Of a DNA stretch of 64,000 nt, positions 15,001-25,914 are shown one piece after another. The notes under the pieces are model-generated. The model saw nothing but the letters and a program-made list of their open reading frames with translations, was not told the DNA's origin and did not search any database. Position numbers and translations under genes: made by a program. The DNA is taken from the NCBI GenBank assembly GCA_029582265.1, contig CM055828.1:4943402-5007401 (forward strand), given 5' to 3'. Source of the stretch: Zoroaster sp. YZ-2022 (Eukaryota > Echinodermata > Asteroidea > Forcipulatida > Zoroasteridae). Numbering within the stretch: position 1 is the first letter of the stretch; every line of letters begins with the position of its first letter.

Positions 15001-16735
15001 ACAAGGGGTAAGCATTGTAATTTTCACAAAAAATATCACAAGGGGTAAGCCTTGCAGTTTTTCCCCATAAAATCCTCCAGAAATCACAAGGGGTAGTCTT
15101 GTAGTTTTCACAAAAAATATCACAAGGGGTAAGCATTGTAGTTTTCACAAAAAAAATCACAAGGGGTAAGCATTGTAGTTTTTCCCCATAAAATCCTCCA
15201 GAAATCACAAGGGGTAAGTCTTGTAGTTTTCACAAAAAATATCACAAGGGGTTAGCCTTGTAGTTTTCACAAAAAATATCACAAGGGGTAAGCATTGTAG
15301 TTTTTCCCCATAAAATCCTCCAGAAATCACAAGGGGTAAGTCTTGTAGTTTTCACAAAAATATCACAAGGGGTAAGCATTGTAGTTTTCACAAAAAATAT
15401 CACAAGGGGTAAGCATTGTAGTTTTTCCCCATAAAATCCTCCAGAAATCACAAGGGGTAAGTCTTGTAGTTTTCACAAAAAATATCACAAGGGGTTAGCC
15501 TTGTAGTTTTCACAAAAAATATCACAAGGGGTAAGCATTGTAGTTTTCACAAAAAATATCACAAGGGGTAAGCATTGTAGTTTTCCCCAATAAAATCCTC
15601 CAGAAATCACAAGGGGTAAGTCTTGTAGTTTTCACAAAAATATCACAAGGGGTAAGCATTGTAGTTTTCCCCAATAAAATCCTCCAGAAATCACAAGGGG
15701 TAAGTCTTGTAGTTTTCACAAAAAATATCACAAGGGGTAAGCATTGTAGTTTTCACAAAAAATATCACAAGGGGTAAGCATTGTAGTTTTCACAAAACAT
15801 ATCACAAGGGGTAGGCCTTGCCGTTTTCCCCAATAAAATCCTCCAGAAATCACAAGGGGTAAGCATTGTAGTTTTCACCAAAAATATCACAAGGGGTAAG
15901 CATTGTAATTTTCACAAAAAATATCACAAGGGGTAAGCATTGTAGTTTTCCCCAATAAAATCCTCCAGAAATCACAAGGGGTAAGTCTTGTAGTTTTCAC
16001 CAAAAATATAACAAGGGGTAAGCATTGTAGTTTTCACCAAAATATCACAAGGGGTAAGCATTGTAGTTTTCACAAAATATATCACAAGGGGTAAGCATTG
16101 TAATTTTCACAAAAAATATCACAAGGGGTAAGCCTTGCCGTTTTCCCCAATAAAATCCTCCAGAAATCACAAGGGGTATGCGTTGCAATTTTCACAAAAA
16201 ATATCACAAGGGGTAAGTCTTTTAGTTTTCCCAAACAATATCACAAGGGGTTAGCCTTGCCGTTTTCCCCAAAAATCACAAGGGGTAAGCGTTGCAATTT
16301 TCACAAGAAATATCACAAGGGGCTAGCCTTGTAGGTTTTCCCCAATAAAATCTTCCAGAATTCACAAGGGGGTAAGTCTTGTCGTTTTCAGAAAAATATC
16401 ACAAGGGGTAAGCATTGTAATTTTCACAAAAAATATCACAAGGGGTAAGCCTTGCTGTTTTCCCCAATAAAATCCTCCAGAAATCACAAGAGGTAAGTCT
16501 GCCGTTTTACCCAAATAAATCACAATGGCGTAGGCCTAAGCTTTGTATTTTTTCTTCTAAAAATTGCCGTTTTCAAAAATAAATCACTAGGGGTAAGTCT
16601 TGTATTTTTTTTTCTTCTAAAAATCAAGATAAGCCTTGCCATTTTCCCCAAAAATATCACAAGAGTTAAAATAAATATTGAAAAACTTCACGGCTTACCC
16701 CTTGTGATATTTTTTGGGGAAAACTACAAGACTTT
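1..16735. repeat. 16.7-kb satellite/minisatellite array (37-bp and ~48-bp monomers)
   Basis: Hundreds of head-to-tail units begin with ATCACAAGGGGTAAGCATTG and then follow two main forms. The short form (~37 bp) ends in TTTTCACAAAAAAT. The long form (~48 bp) ends in TTTTCCCCAATAAAATCCTC followed by CAGAA. Further variants carry GCCTTGCCG, GTCTTGTAG, GCGTTGCAA or CTAGCCTTG after the GGGG block. Variants recur in a fixed order, which gives higher-order blocks, but the block length is irregular: the CTAGCC-type unit recurs near 748, 2156, 2826, 4163, 5398, 6768, 8841, 10459, 11958, 13734 and 16321. The last ~250 bp (from ~16,490) are degenerate. Minus-strand open frames of 60-85 codons inside the array are the repeat read through, not genes. 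No unique sequence interrupts the array, and the left end lies outside the window. Confidence 0.97.
16490..16735. repeat. Degenerate right edge of the array with an inverted monomer
   Basis: After ~16,490 the monomers decay, with T-rich insertions and lost GGGG blocks. The last recognisable unit, about 16,690-16,732, is in reverse orientation: it reads CTTACCCCTTGTGATATTTT and then GGGGAAAACTACAAGAC. It can pair with the direct unit just before it (16,640-16,670), so the array ends in a potential hairpin. The flank beyond is A/T-rich with an imperfect poly-G run near 16,780. Confidence 0.8.
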
Positions 16736-16869
16736 CTGGGTATCTGTACGGAAAAAAAAAATAAGGCGTATTTTTGAAGGGGGGGGGGGTGGGGGGAGAA
16801 ATTTGAACACATATTTATGTAAATTTCCTCTATTAACTTTTTTTATGGATTAAAAAAAAATGTTAAATG

Positions 16870-17182
16870 AAATTTCTGCAGGAAGTTAGTCAGAGTGTCG
16901 ACCAGGCATTGGGGAGACTCAAAGTCTGGCGAACCAGCGTGGTGATCTCCTTACGCACCCTTCTGGGGGGTAACTATCCCCCCCGGTCCCTCCTTGTCCT
17001 TCCCCGCCCGTACTACCCCACTCCTTTAGGGGAGAGACATGACGGTTCCCAAGCCATTGCTGTGTCGACAGCTATCATGTCCCTGTGTCAGGAGCTGGAT
17101 TCGAACCGGGCGTACGCGTACCAACTCTGGAATGTCCGCGATTGAACAAACCAGCGGCTAAGCGACTGAGCCACCGAGCCCC
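16870..17182 (-). mobile_element. tRNA-derived SINE, minus orientation
   Basis: Read on the minus strand, the element opens with GGGGCTCGGTGGCTCAGTCG (an A-box-like TGGCTCAGTCGCTTAGC). About 50 bases later it has GGTTCGAATCC, a perfect B box of the RNA polymerase III internal promoter. The CAGCTCC that follows can pair with most of the first seven bases, as in a tRNA acceptor stem. A non-tRNA body of ~200 bp lies beyond the head, down to about 16,870. Part of that body recurs at 17,432-17,497, which supports a dispersed SINE family over a functional tRNA gene. I could not assign an anticodon confidently. Confidence 0.75.
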
Positions 17183-17431
17183 ATTGGTATTTGAACATGC
17201 AATTTAATCTACTTAAAAAATTGAGATTGCGCAACCGTTAAAATATAAAAAGCAAGAAGGAGGTGCGAATTGAACCCGGGTCTGAATAGGTTCTGAACCT
17301 GGCGTCATTACATGACGCTATGGCGTTATCTGATAAGGTACGAGGAATGTTAACTATATGTATATCAAACCGTGCACTGAGTAGGCCTATGGAATTGACA
17401 CATTATTTATTATGGATTTAAACAAATCATT

Positions 17432-17500
17432 AGGGAAGACTCAAAGTCTAGTATCAACCAGAGTGTTGATCTCCTTAGGCAACCTTCTTGGGGATGAAAC
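17432..17500 (-). repeat. Partial second copy of the SINE body
   Basis: The stretch reading AGACTCAAAGTCTAGTATCA and continuing through GTTGATCTCCTTAGG matches, with scattered changes, the body of the SINE at ~16,905-16,970 (AGACTCAAAGTCTGGCGAAC and so on). The tRNA-like head is absent. It lies directly beside the (TA)n palindrome. Confidence 0.6.
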
Positions 17501-17513
17501 ATAATTTTTATAT

Positions 17514-17533
17514 GGACGTTTTAGAATTTTTAA

Positions 17534-17593
<60 letters not shown>

Positions 17594-17613
17594 TTAAAAA
17601 TTCTAAAACGTCC
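17514..17613. repeat. Perfect 100-bp palindrome with (TA)n core
   Basis: Two 23-nt arms, 17,514-17,536 (GGACGTTTTAGAATTTTTAA then GCA) and 17,591-17,613, are exact reverse complements. They enclose an uninterrupted TA run of ~54 bp, so the whole 100 bp is self-complementary. A plus-strand open frame through it encodes only Ile-Tyr repeats and is not a gene. The structure could extrude as a cruciform. It may be a young foldback/MITE-type element or a TA microsatellite flanked by an inverted duplication. Confidence 0.9.
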
Positions 17614-18169
17614 TTGTGGAAAGGACATATTATAATATTTAACTCGGGACACTTCCAAGGGATACCGGTACAGCCTTAAATAAAACGTCGAGTTGTAACC
17701 TCCAGTAATTCTTTTCAGAACTAATTACCACTCAATAGAGAATTTCACATGGTGTCACCGCAATTAGTCTTACTTATCCTCTTCACCGTGCAAAGCTACA
17801 AGTTTTACCTATAAAATATTCATGATTTTATTAACTATTTTGGTTAATTTTCATTCCTTATACTTACCGACATGTTTCACCTTCAACACATACACTTTCC
17901 CTCCTGATGCTTCAGCGAGGGCGGATCTTGGGGTCTGGACCACACACCCCATTTTTGTTTGGGGGGAGGTAGGGAAGAAGGAACAAATTAAGAAAATCGA
18001 AAAGAAAAACTGGAAAGTCAGTGTAAATATAAACAAAATGTATTTCAAAGTATTTTGTAACCCCTTTGCGATTTATTTTAGGGAAGCAAAAAAAGCTTAT
18101 CCTTTACGAGTTTTTAAAAAAGCAAAACCTTAAGGCGTGACGCCTTATGAGAAAAACAACATAAACCAT

Positions 18170-18552
18170 TAGAAGATATCAACGTGTGCATATACGAATG
18201 TGACGTCACACGTATTGTGTTCTTAGTAGAAAACAATATATGTGACGTCACATTTCGTCCCTAATTTGCCATAGTGACCAATCCGACTTTTTTCAATTTT
18301 AAGTTTTCCCGCCCATTAGTACATTCAGGAAGAGACCTACCATTGTATCTAGTCCACATGCATGTATTCCTTATAGTTTTGGAGATAGAGCATGCATTCA
18401 AATGACGAATGCTCTAACTGGCTATTTTTGTACTTTGGCAAAGTGACCAATACCGCATTGGTCGCTATGCCAACTTAATTCGGGATTGGTCACTATGGCA
18501 AATTAGGGACGATTTGTGTATGCACACGTTTACGTTGTATCTTTTGATGATC
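18170..18552. mobile_element. MITE-like inverted-repeat element
   Basis: CGTCCCTAATTTGCCATAGT followed by GACCAATCC at 18,256-18,285 is exactly reversed at ~18,483-18,511. Outside these arms, AACGTGTGCATATAC (near 18,180) is matched in inverse by GTGTATGCACACGTTT (near 18,515). The left arm carries an extra ~60 bp holding two TGTGACGTCACA palindromes. No coding capacity is seen. The structure fits a non-autonomous DNA transposon; its superfamily is not identified and the outer limits are approximate. Confidence 0.65.
18201..18250. promoter_or_regulatory. Two CRE-like TGACGTCA palindromes
   Basis: Perfect TGACGTCA octamers, the full cAMP-response-element consensus for CREB/ATF bZIP factors, lie at 18,201-18,208 and 18,243-18,250. 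Both sit in TGTGACGTCACA contexts 42 bp apart, within the left arm of the inverted-repeat element. No gene start is recognised nearby, so a regulatory role is only a possibility. Confidence 0.4.
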
Positions 18553-19595
18553 CCTATTAAGCTTCCGGGGCTTGCAAAATTTTAATACGTTTCCTCCTTA
18601 AAAATTTGGATTCCCCCTCCCCCCCCCCCACCCCGCCATCCAATCTGAGATCCCATCAACTGATGACTGCGGTTTTATTACAAGCTAATGAACATTATGA
18701 TGCTGTTAGCCGATAAATAACATGTTAATGGGTACATCTATATAGAGACAGGAAGTCTTGCATTGTAAGTCCATTATGACGGAGTGCATGTCCCTCGCAG
18801 CTCATCATAAGGTTACAAAGTCAACTATGCCATACAGGCAACTAAATAAACCTGGACAAAGCGGCCATCTATCCAGTTCTTAATGACCATGTGTGAAATT
18901 AAAGCCGGTGTTACCGAGTTAAACCTGGACACTGAGGCCAGCAGCTGGCCAATATGGTAACCTACCACGTCCACGGCGAATCCAGGATGACTGAAATGAA
19001 GGAGTACACGGGAGAAGGGGTGCCATACTGCCAAACATGGGGGTAAAATGGCGCCAATTCACCCCCTCCCTTAGCTAGGGGGACGTTGCCCCATTTCCCC
19101 CCTGAAACCGCCAAGGAAAATAATATTCCCGTAATCTAATTAATGTTTGTCTTTTTCCTAAATTGTCTACTCCTGCTTCGCCAAACCAATCAGTGTCTTG
19201 GATCAATCGGGTCCTCTTTGAGAAGTCATTTGAAGTAATCAGCAATATCCAGTATCATTCAATTGATGCAGTGACATTTTAAAATTAAGGTATATATAAA
19301 CATAACAATAGTAATGCTGGCAAAACTGCTCCTAAGCTTACTTTCTTCGAATACAAATTCAGAATTAAGCAACTATAACATGTAAACGTTCCAGCTTCTG
19401 ACGTTATGCCGTTGTTAACGAAGAAATTCTGAAACAAAATGGTTTTCATTCTAGTAATTTGGATCTCTAAAATGAGACCACTTCAGACTGAAAACAAAAT
19501 TCACTTCTTTGGTAGCTTCACTTGACAAGTTACCTTTCGGATAGTAATTCAGCAATTCTGTGATCAGGTAATTATCGAAGTTGTATCGTGATGTT

Positions 19596-20880
19596 GCATT
19601 GGTGTTGTTGGCAAAACTGCTTCCATGAGTATGCTTACTCTCTGAATCAAGGGAATGTACAACATTGGTAATGTTGGCAAAACTGCTTCTATGAGTATGC
19701 TTACTCTCTTTGAATCAAGGGAAGGTACAACATTGGTAATGTTGGCAAAACTGCTTCTATGAGTATGCTTACTCTCTTTGAATCAAGGGAAGGTACAGCA
19801 TTGGTATATGTTGGCACAACTGCTTCTATGAGTATGCTTACTCTCTTTGAATCAAGGGAAGGTACAGCATTGGTATATGTTGGCACAACTGCTTCTATGA
19901 GTATGCTTACTCTCTGAATCAAGGGAAGGTACAACATTGGTAATGTTGGCAAAACTGCTTCTATGAGTATGCTTACTCTCTTTGAATCAAGGGAAGGTAC
20001 AACATTGGTAATGTTGGCAAAACTGCTTCAATGAGTATGCTTACTCTCTTTGAATCAAGGGAAGGTACAGCATTGGTATTGTGGGCAAAACTGCTTCTAT
20101 GAGTATGCTTACTCTCTTTGAATCAAGGGAAGGTAACATTGGTAATGTTGGCAAAACTGCTTCTATGAGTATGCTTACTCTCTTTGAATCAAGGGAAGGT
20201 ACAGCATTGGTAATGTTGACCAAACTGCTTCTATGAGTATGCTTACTCTCTTTGAATCAAGGGAAGGTACAACATTGGTAATGTTGGCCAAACTGCTTCT
20301 ATGAGTATGCGTACTCTCTTTGAATCAAGGGAAGGTACAACATTGGTAATGTTGGCAAAACTGCTTCTATGAGTATGCTTACTCTCTTTGAATCAAGGGA
20401 AGGTACAGCATTGGTAATGTTGGCAAAACTGCTTCTATGAGTATGCTTACTCTCTTTGAATCAAGGGAAGGTACAGCATTGGTAATGTTGGCAAAACTGC
20501 TTCTATGAGTATGCTTACTCTTTTTGAATCAAGGGAAGGTACAGCATTGGTAATGTTGGCAAAACTGCTTCTATGAGTATGCTTACTCTCTTTGAATCAA
20601 GGGAAGGTACAGCATTGGTATATGTTGGCAAAACTGCTTCTATGAGTATACTTACTCTCTTTGAATCAAGGGAAGGTACAGCATTGGTAATGTTGGCAAA
20701 ACTGCTTCTATGAGTATGCTTACTCTCTTTGAATCAAGGGAAGGTACAACATTGGTAATGTTGAAAAAACTGCTTCTATGAGTATGCTTACTCTCTTTGA
20801 ATCAAGGGAAGGTACAGCATTGGTAATGTTGGCAAAACTGCTTCTACGAGTATGATTACTCTCTTTGAATCAAGATAAAA
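19596..20880. repeat. 68-bp minisatellite, about 19 units
   Basis: The unit contains TTGGCAAAACTGCTTCTATG, AGTATGCTTACTCTCTTTGA and ATCAAGGGAAGGTACAGCAT. It repeats with a 68-bp period from ~19,600 to ~20,876, with starts near 19,671, 19,739, 19,807 and so on to 20,826. Units differ by single bases and by small indels such as TGGTAATG versus TGGTATATG. A degenerate unit lies outside the array near 19,310-19,355. Isolated inverted relics of the same motif appear near 23,628-23,660 and 24,955-24,985. Short minus-strand ORFs here are translated repeat. Confidence 0.95.
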
Positions 20881-23800
20881 CGACCAACCAGTAAACGTTT
20901 CATTGCTTTATTGCTTTGTGTCGTCAATAAGAAAATAGTGAAAATGCATTCAGATTTATTGTTTTCATTCGATTATGTGTCATTAGGAAATACTTCTCTT
21001 TCCTACATTCGAACTGGAAATTGTTTTAACTTTCAACAAACTACATCACTTCAAACAAAATTATTTCTAGGATAGATTGATACCTTTTGACCAGAAGTTA
21101 ATTACGCTTAATGAATGTTCCTGTACATTTTTTTATGAAATAGCTAATTTTGAAAGTATTAAATTAGGCCTATATTTACTTTCTATGGAAATGACGGGAG
21201 AACATGAAACATACATCTTTAAGCAGGACTTAAATCAACACCTTGATAATGATGATGTTGGTCTCAGTAAGGTTAAACAAGATGGAATCTGATACAGTTA
21301 TATACGTTTCAATTCCAATAAGATTACCCTTTCAAAATTATTGAATCTGGGTCACATACAGTTAAATTCTAAAGACAGTTTCGTATAGGCCTAACAGTCA
21401 AACATAGGCCTAAATCAAGATCGCTATTAAAAGATTCTTCAGCTCCTTCCTAAAATCGCTGACCTTTGCTGATTATAGTCATTATTCAAGAAAAAATAAT
21501 GATTTTCCGTCAGCTCTTTGTGGCAAAGAACAAAACATTAACTGTAGCATGAAGCTGGGTCCATTTTGTCAACTCCCTGCGACCTGGAGAATACGAGACG
21601 AGATACAATGATATCTGCCGACTGTGTTGCAACCCTCTAGCGGCTCGGCAACCGTCGAGTTTCACATGTCAAATGCTTTTACCCTTCATAACAGATTTGA
21701 TAACAAATTCCCAATTGATATCTTATATGCAGCGAATCAGGTGTACAAGCCATGTGTATGTGAACCTGTTGACGGGATTGTAACATCATACTTCATAATG
21801 TCCTAGCGTCGGATAATGGCTGAGAATAATACCTGAAACTATATATGAATATCATGCGATTTCACCCGAGCCAAACTTTGGAGATTTGTGATTTTGTTTG
21901 TGTGCTGTGGATTATTTGTTTGTTTAGGCCTGTTGCTTGTTTACTTGGTTTAGGGGTAATAGACAGGGAGACATCGGACCAGGCACACACGACACAAAAA
22001 AGAGGAATTTAACACAGCAAAAAGATGAGCGCATAAGAGAGGGCTCATGCCCCACACCACTCCCCCTCCCCCCCCCCCCCCGACGCCTGTGATACATCAA
22101 TACATCAGACAGACTGAAACGCTATTTCGTGCTAGATGTGATATTCCCTAACGGCATCCATTTTGTTCCCGCCTGTAATATGTGTACGATACAAAATGGA
22201 CCGATTCTCAAAAATTACCGTTGGTGGTGCCATCGACTGTTTTGTCGTCTGGTACCCAATATATTTCATATTAGGATAAGGTATCACTTTTGATTATTCT
22301 TATTACTGTTTCCATTGAGTATCACATCTCTTCAGACATTATAGAAGTAAACAGAGCGAATAAGTCACAGCAGACACGTCGGCGTTCATCTTCATATATA
22401 CTCTAGATCGTATTTCCAATTTATCCAGCCAAGACAAGGTTTTCCTCTGTATTCTAAAGGAGCCACGCATGTTTTAAATTAGTGGAACAGCTGTTTATGA
22501 CTTGGACGATGATGATGAGAAGGGTTTGGTATTAATATCGCAGGTGACATCTCCTCGCACAGCGTCACCCATATTTTTAAAATGTTGTAAATTAAAATGC
22601 GAGCACGAAAGCATCGTCGGGTGCCTAGCTATGAAGGTAAATTAAAACAGTGGGTATATCACTCAAGTATATCTGACCCCACGTGTTGGGCAAAATCAAA
22701 TACACATTCATCGCGGGAACCCCCCTGAAAGAAACAGCAGCTTGAGGTGTGGCTAAATCGGTCTTGAACTTGACATTATTTCAGTTATCCTTGATGAGCA
22801 TGTTCTAGGATAGGGTACCTACTTTAAAGCATATCGGTCCCCTGCCGGGCAGGCTCTCTCGCCACCAGCCATGCACACATTTTGCTTACTGAAACCAGTA
22901 TATACACGCAGCGTGAAGTCATGGTCGAGGGTCCATTGCCTATAGTCCGTTATTTCATTAATTCTCCCGTTTTTGGTATTGATGGTTCAACCTTAAATAT
23001 TAAAATCAAATTGTATGCGAATTAATCGGAGGTTTCTGTACGGCTGAAATTAATGAATTGCGTAACTGCTATCCACGACTGTACGTCACATGACAGTGGT
23101 CTTTTAACACTTGTACAGATTAACTCGCAAATCTTACACAATTTTGTGTATCCTTTGACAGCATAATATTTCCATTCATGTATGTGAACAGATGAGCTCT
23201 TTTTATCGTCCAGTATAAACTTCCAACCGAAGGCTGTGTGTAACTATATGTGTCACTATGTATATGTATTAATCAGTGGTGGATCCGGGATTTAGCCAAC
23301 GAAGGGGGGAGGGGGAGAGATACACATATCAAAAACGTAATCTGTATCAAAAGTGTAATGTTACTCGTGATCACGTGTAAGCTTTCATCTGATCTATAGC
23401 GAAGGGCATAATGAGGATTTTTGAGTCAAAATATTTTAAAGAGAAGTTACGACATTGGTCATTAACTCATTAGAAAACAAAATTTCCGAATGGTAACTTG
23501 ATGTAATTTTGTTAAAGGTACCAATCATCCTTTTTAAAAATGAACAAAATATGCCTTTGGACACTTTTCTCATGACGCATTGAGCTGAACCATTCACACG
23601 TGGTTGTTCATTGTACAGGCCTATGCCTCATTTGATTCAAAGAGAATAAGCAGTTTCTTTCCTGCTGTACCGGTACCGTATACCTGCCATTAACATGCAA
23701 AGGCTGATCGGACTCTCAAAGTACACTATAAAGACTTACAATTAATTCACACGGAAAAAAACATGAATTATTCATGATATATGGGCAGACCATGAGATAA

Positions 23801-24134
23801 TCTGCAATTTAAAGGTACAGTACTGGTAATTCAATAATAACAAAATTGTTGAATAATACTGTTAAACTTACTTAATAGTGTGGATCTGATGATGGTATTA
23901 AAGTTCCTTAAGGCGAGGTAATTGTTTAAAGAAAAGTGTAACACATTTCAAATTTAGGAAAGAATATGAGGTGAGATGCTGTAATTTTTAAAGAAACGTG
24001 CTGTAACATATATATTTCCAGTCCAATTTTTAGGAAAGAGTATACTTTTCCTAACAAATCTGAAGGCATTGTCACTATTTTTCGCGAACTACACGACCGA
24101 ATAAGCTAAATCTTTCCCCGTTTGAGTTATTTTA
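20881..24134. other. Stretch with no recognisable gene
   Basis: Only short open frames occur (for example 71 codons at 21,077 and 60 codons at 21,624). They have no motif I recognise and no flanking splice logic, so I do not call them. The stretch holds a copy of a ~90-bp dispersed repeat at its left end, a poly-C run near 22,065 and a relic of the 68-bp minisatellite unit in inverse orientation near 23,628. Confidence 0.5.
20884..20975 (+). repeat. ~90-bp dispersed repeat, copy 1
   Basis: The motif is an ACCAACCAGTAAACGTTTCA-like start, a GTGTCGT block, then AAAATAGTGAAAATGCATTC and AGATTTATTG. It recurs with divergence at about 27,880-27,972 and 36,240-36,312, all in the same orientation. 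The family is unknown. It is too short and degenerate here to show termini. Confidence 0.5.
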
Positions 24135-24142
24135 TGATTCGG

Positions 24143-24314
24143 CAGTGGCGTAACTATTGGGGGCACGGGGGGAGGTCTGTTCCCCCATTCAGAATTTTGA
24201 AAAAATAGATCCCCATTTGAGGCTGCTGGATACCAAGTATTGACTGTGCCCCCCCTAGGAAAAGTCGTGCACCCCTAATGCCCCCCTGAAAATTGGATCC
24301 CAGTTACGCCACTG
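24143..24314. mobile_element. hAT-like MITE with 8-bp target duplication
   Basis: The 172-bp element starts CAGTGGCGTAACT and ends AGTTACGCCACTG, perfect 13-bp inverted repeats. It is flanked by TGATTCGG on the left and TGATTCAG on the right, an 8-bp duplication with one mismatch. CAGTGGCGTA-type ends with 8-bp target duplications are typical of hAT-related MITEs. The interior is G/C-run rich and non-coding. Confidence 0.85.
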
Positions 24315-24592
24315 TGATTCAGCTTTGAAAGAGAATATACATAATTATTCGATATACCCTCACGTTAAGCTTCCTACAGTTGTGAGACGTTTAGCGTTGA
24401 GTCATGAATAAATCATAATTCTACACCATTTTTGACGTGGGACGAAGCATCAGATGGGGTTTAAATGTTTAGCTAGAAAACACATTTCAGTAATCGTAAA
24501 ACTAACCGTTTAAAGATAAGGTAAAAAAAAACTGGTAAATCATAAATAACCAAGTGGTCGAATTTTAATCAAAATCTTGTTAAGCTGATGAT

Positions 24593-24790
24593 GGTATAGA
24601 CTGGTCCCCTGTCTTTATCCTCAAGGATATAGACAGGCTCCATGCGTACCATTCAAGGGATTTCATTAGATACGTTGTGCTGAAGATCTGAGGTCACGCT
24701 TCGAGGCTCCCGTGCTAGCTACCAACCAAGGTCAAAGTTGAATCTCGGGGAAAACATGGCGGCAGGTATCTGGCGTAATTCACGCGCCTC
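24593..24790 (+). repeat. ~190-bp dispersed repeat, direct copy
   Basis: The sequence runs from ACTGGTCCCCTGTCTTTATC through ACCATTCAAGGGATTTCATT to GTCAAAGTTGAATCTC. It is matched along its length by the reverse complement of 30,770-30,957, at roughly four bases in five. No terminal inverted repeat or target duplication could be fixed, so the family is unknown. Confidence 0.75.
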
Positions 24791-25914
24791 AAAGCTTGAC
24801 GTCAGATCTTCAGGCTAATGATGGCATCAATCTCCCCTAGAAATGATTTTGTCTGAGATGCTGTCATTTTTTAAGAAAAGTAATTTCCAATTTGAATTTA
24901 GGAAAGGATACTCTTTGTTTTACTTGATTCAAAATCAAAGGAAATAGGCCTAAGCATACTCGGGGAAGCAGTTTACCAAACGACTAAAACAAAAATCTGT
25001 TTGAATTCTTATAACAGCACCTACATGGATTGTTCAATTATGTTATGAGATATTCCATTTAAAAGTTTAATACTTCCCTTTACATGGAAAATAGACTTGT
25101 TGTTAATTTGACTTAGCAATATTTTTTTCTTTCAGATGAAATAAATAATTTTTCACGATGATTGATGAGTGTACCAACTTTCCATCTTACTCTACAGTAG
25201 TAAGTTTTTAGAAATTAGTTGGTTAATTTGGTTTTTGTGGTATTTACCAATGTTATAGCTTCCCTTTAATTCAATTACTTAGTTATTTACTTCTCTTTTA
25301 CATGGAAAAATAGAAGCATATCTATTAAAAACAAAATAACCAGCAGTGCAATATTCAAGACCCTACTCTGTCTGTGGTTAATAATATTAGGTTTGGAAAA
25401 TCACTACAACTCAAAATGACTATCACAGACATCTACATAAATTCACTTCACTCCATTCATATTTAGTCAATGACTCAAATACATCTTCAGGCTAATTGTA
25501 ATTCTTACCGTATTGAATTGATAGTGGCTTTTAAAGTGCGCTTGTATCCAAATTGAAGGTCACCCACAATTAATTTTCATCAATGCATGTTGGCTGTAAC
25601 AAGATTATAGATACATCTATTATCGTGCAAATGAATTTCTTTCTTGGTGCACACTCTGTATAATTTACAACAGAACATAATGGATTTGTTTCACAATTCG
25701 TGATCATGTTAATGAATTCAATTAGGGAGTACAAACGCTCATAAAAATATTTATATCACGTCTTCAAGGAAGGTATAACAATGATTTATTAACTGATTAC
25801 GTAAATGGTTATCCTGATGGTTATCTGAAAGCTCCCCTATTGTGAATATTGTAAAGTTTCAATCATCCTGACAGATTATTTTGTGTTCTCATACATTTCA
25901 GAGAAAACAACCTT

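Noticed and set aside
142..15731. Many 60-85-codon minus-strand frames such as VKTTRLTPCDF repeats
   Set aside because: They are the satellite monomer translated. The frame changes every 37 or 48 bp, the same peptide recurs everywhere, and there is no start context, domain or splice signal.
1..16735. CRISPR-like array
   Set aside because: The repeats are contiguous with no unique spacers, in eukaryotic context and with variable monomer length. This is a tandem satellite.
1..16735. Telomeric repeat
   Set aside because: The GGGGTAAG words are embedded in 37-48-bp units and not in a short tandem such as TTAGGG. No telomere-type run is present.
16867..17145. 92-codon plus-strand frame
   Set aside because: It is the reverse of the tRNA-derived SINE. 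The B-box and A-box-like signals explain the sequence better.
17080..17182. Functional tRNA gene
   Set aside because: The A and B boxes are present, but the cloverleaf and anticodon arm are not convincing and the unit continues into a dispersed SINE body.
17255..17345. Second tRNA-like stretch with GGGTTCAATTC on the minus strand
   Set aside because: It has only a B-box-like word. The A box and stems cannot be read, so I do not list it as a tRNA or SINE.
17488..17679. Plus-strand frame with an Ile-Tyr run
   Set aside because: It is the (TA)n core of the palindrome read as codons.
19701..20223. Minus-strand frames of 60-83 codons
   Set aside because: They are translated copies of the 68-bp minisatellite unit and carry no independent coding evidence.
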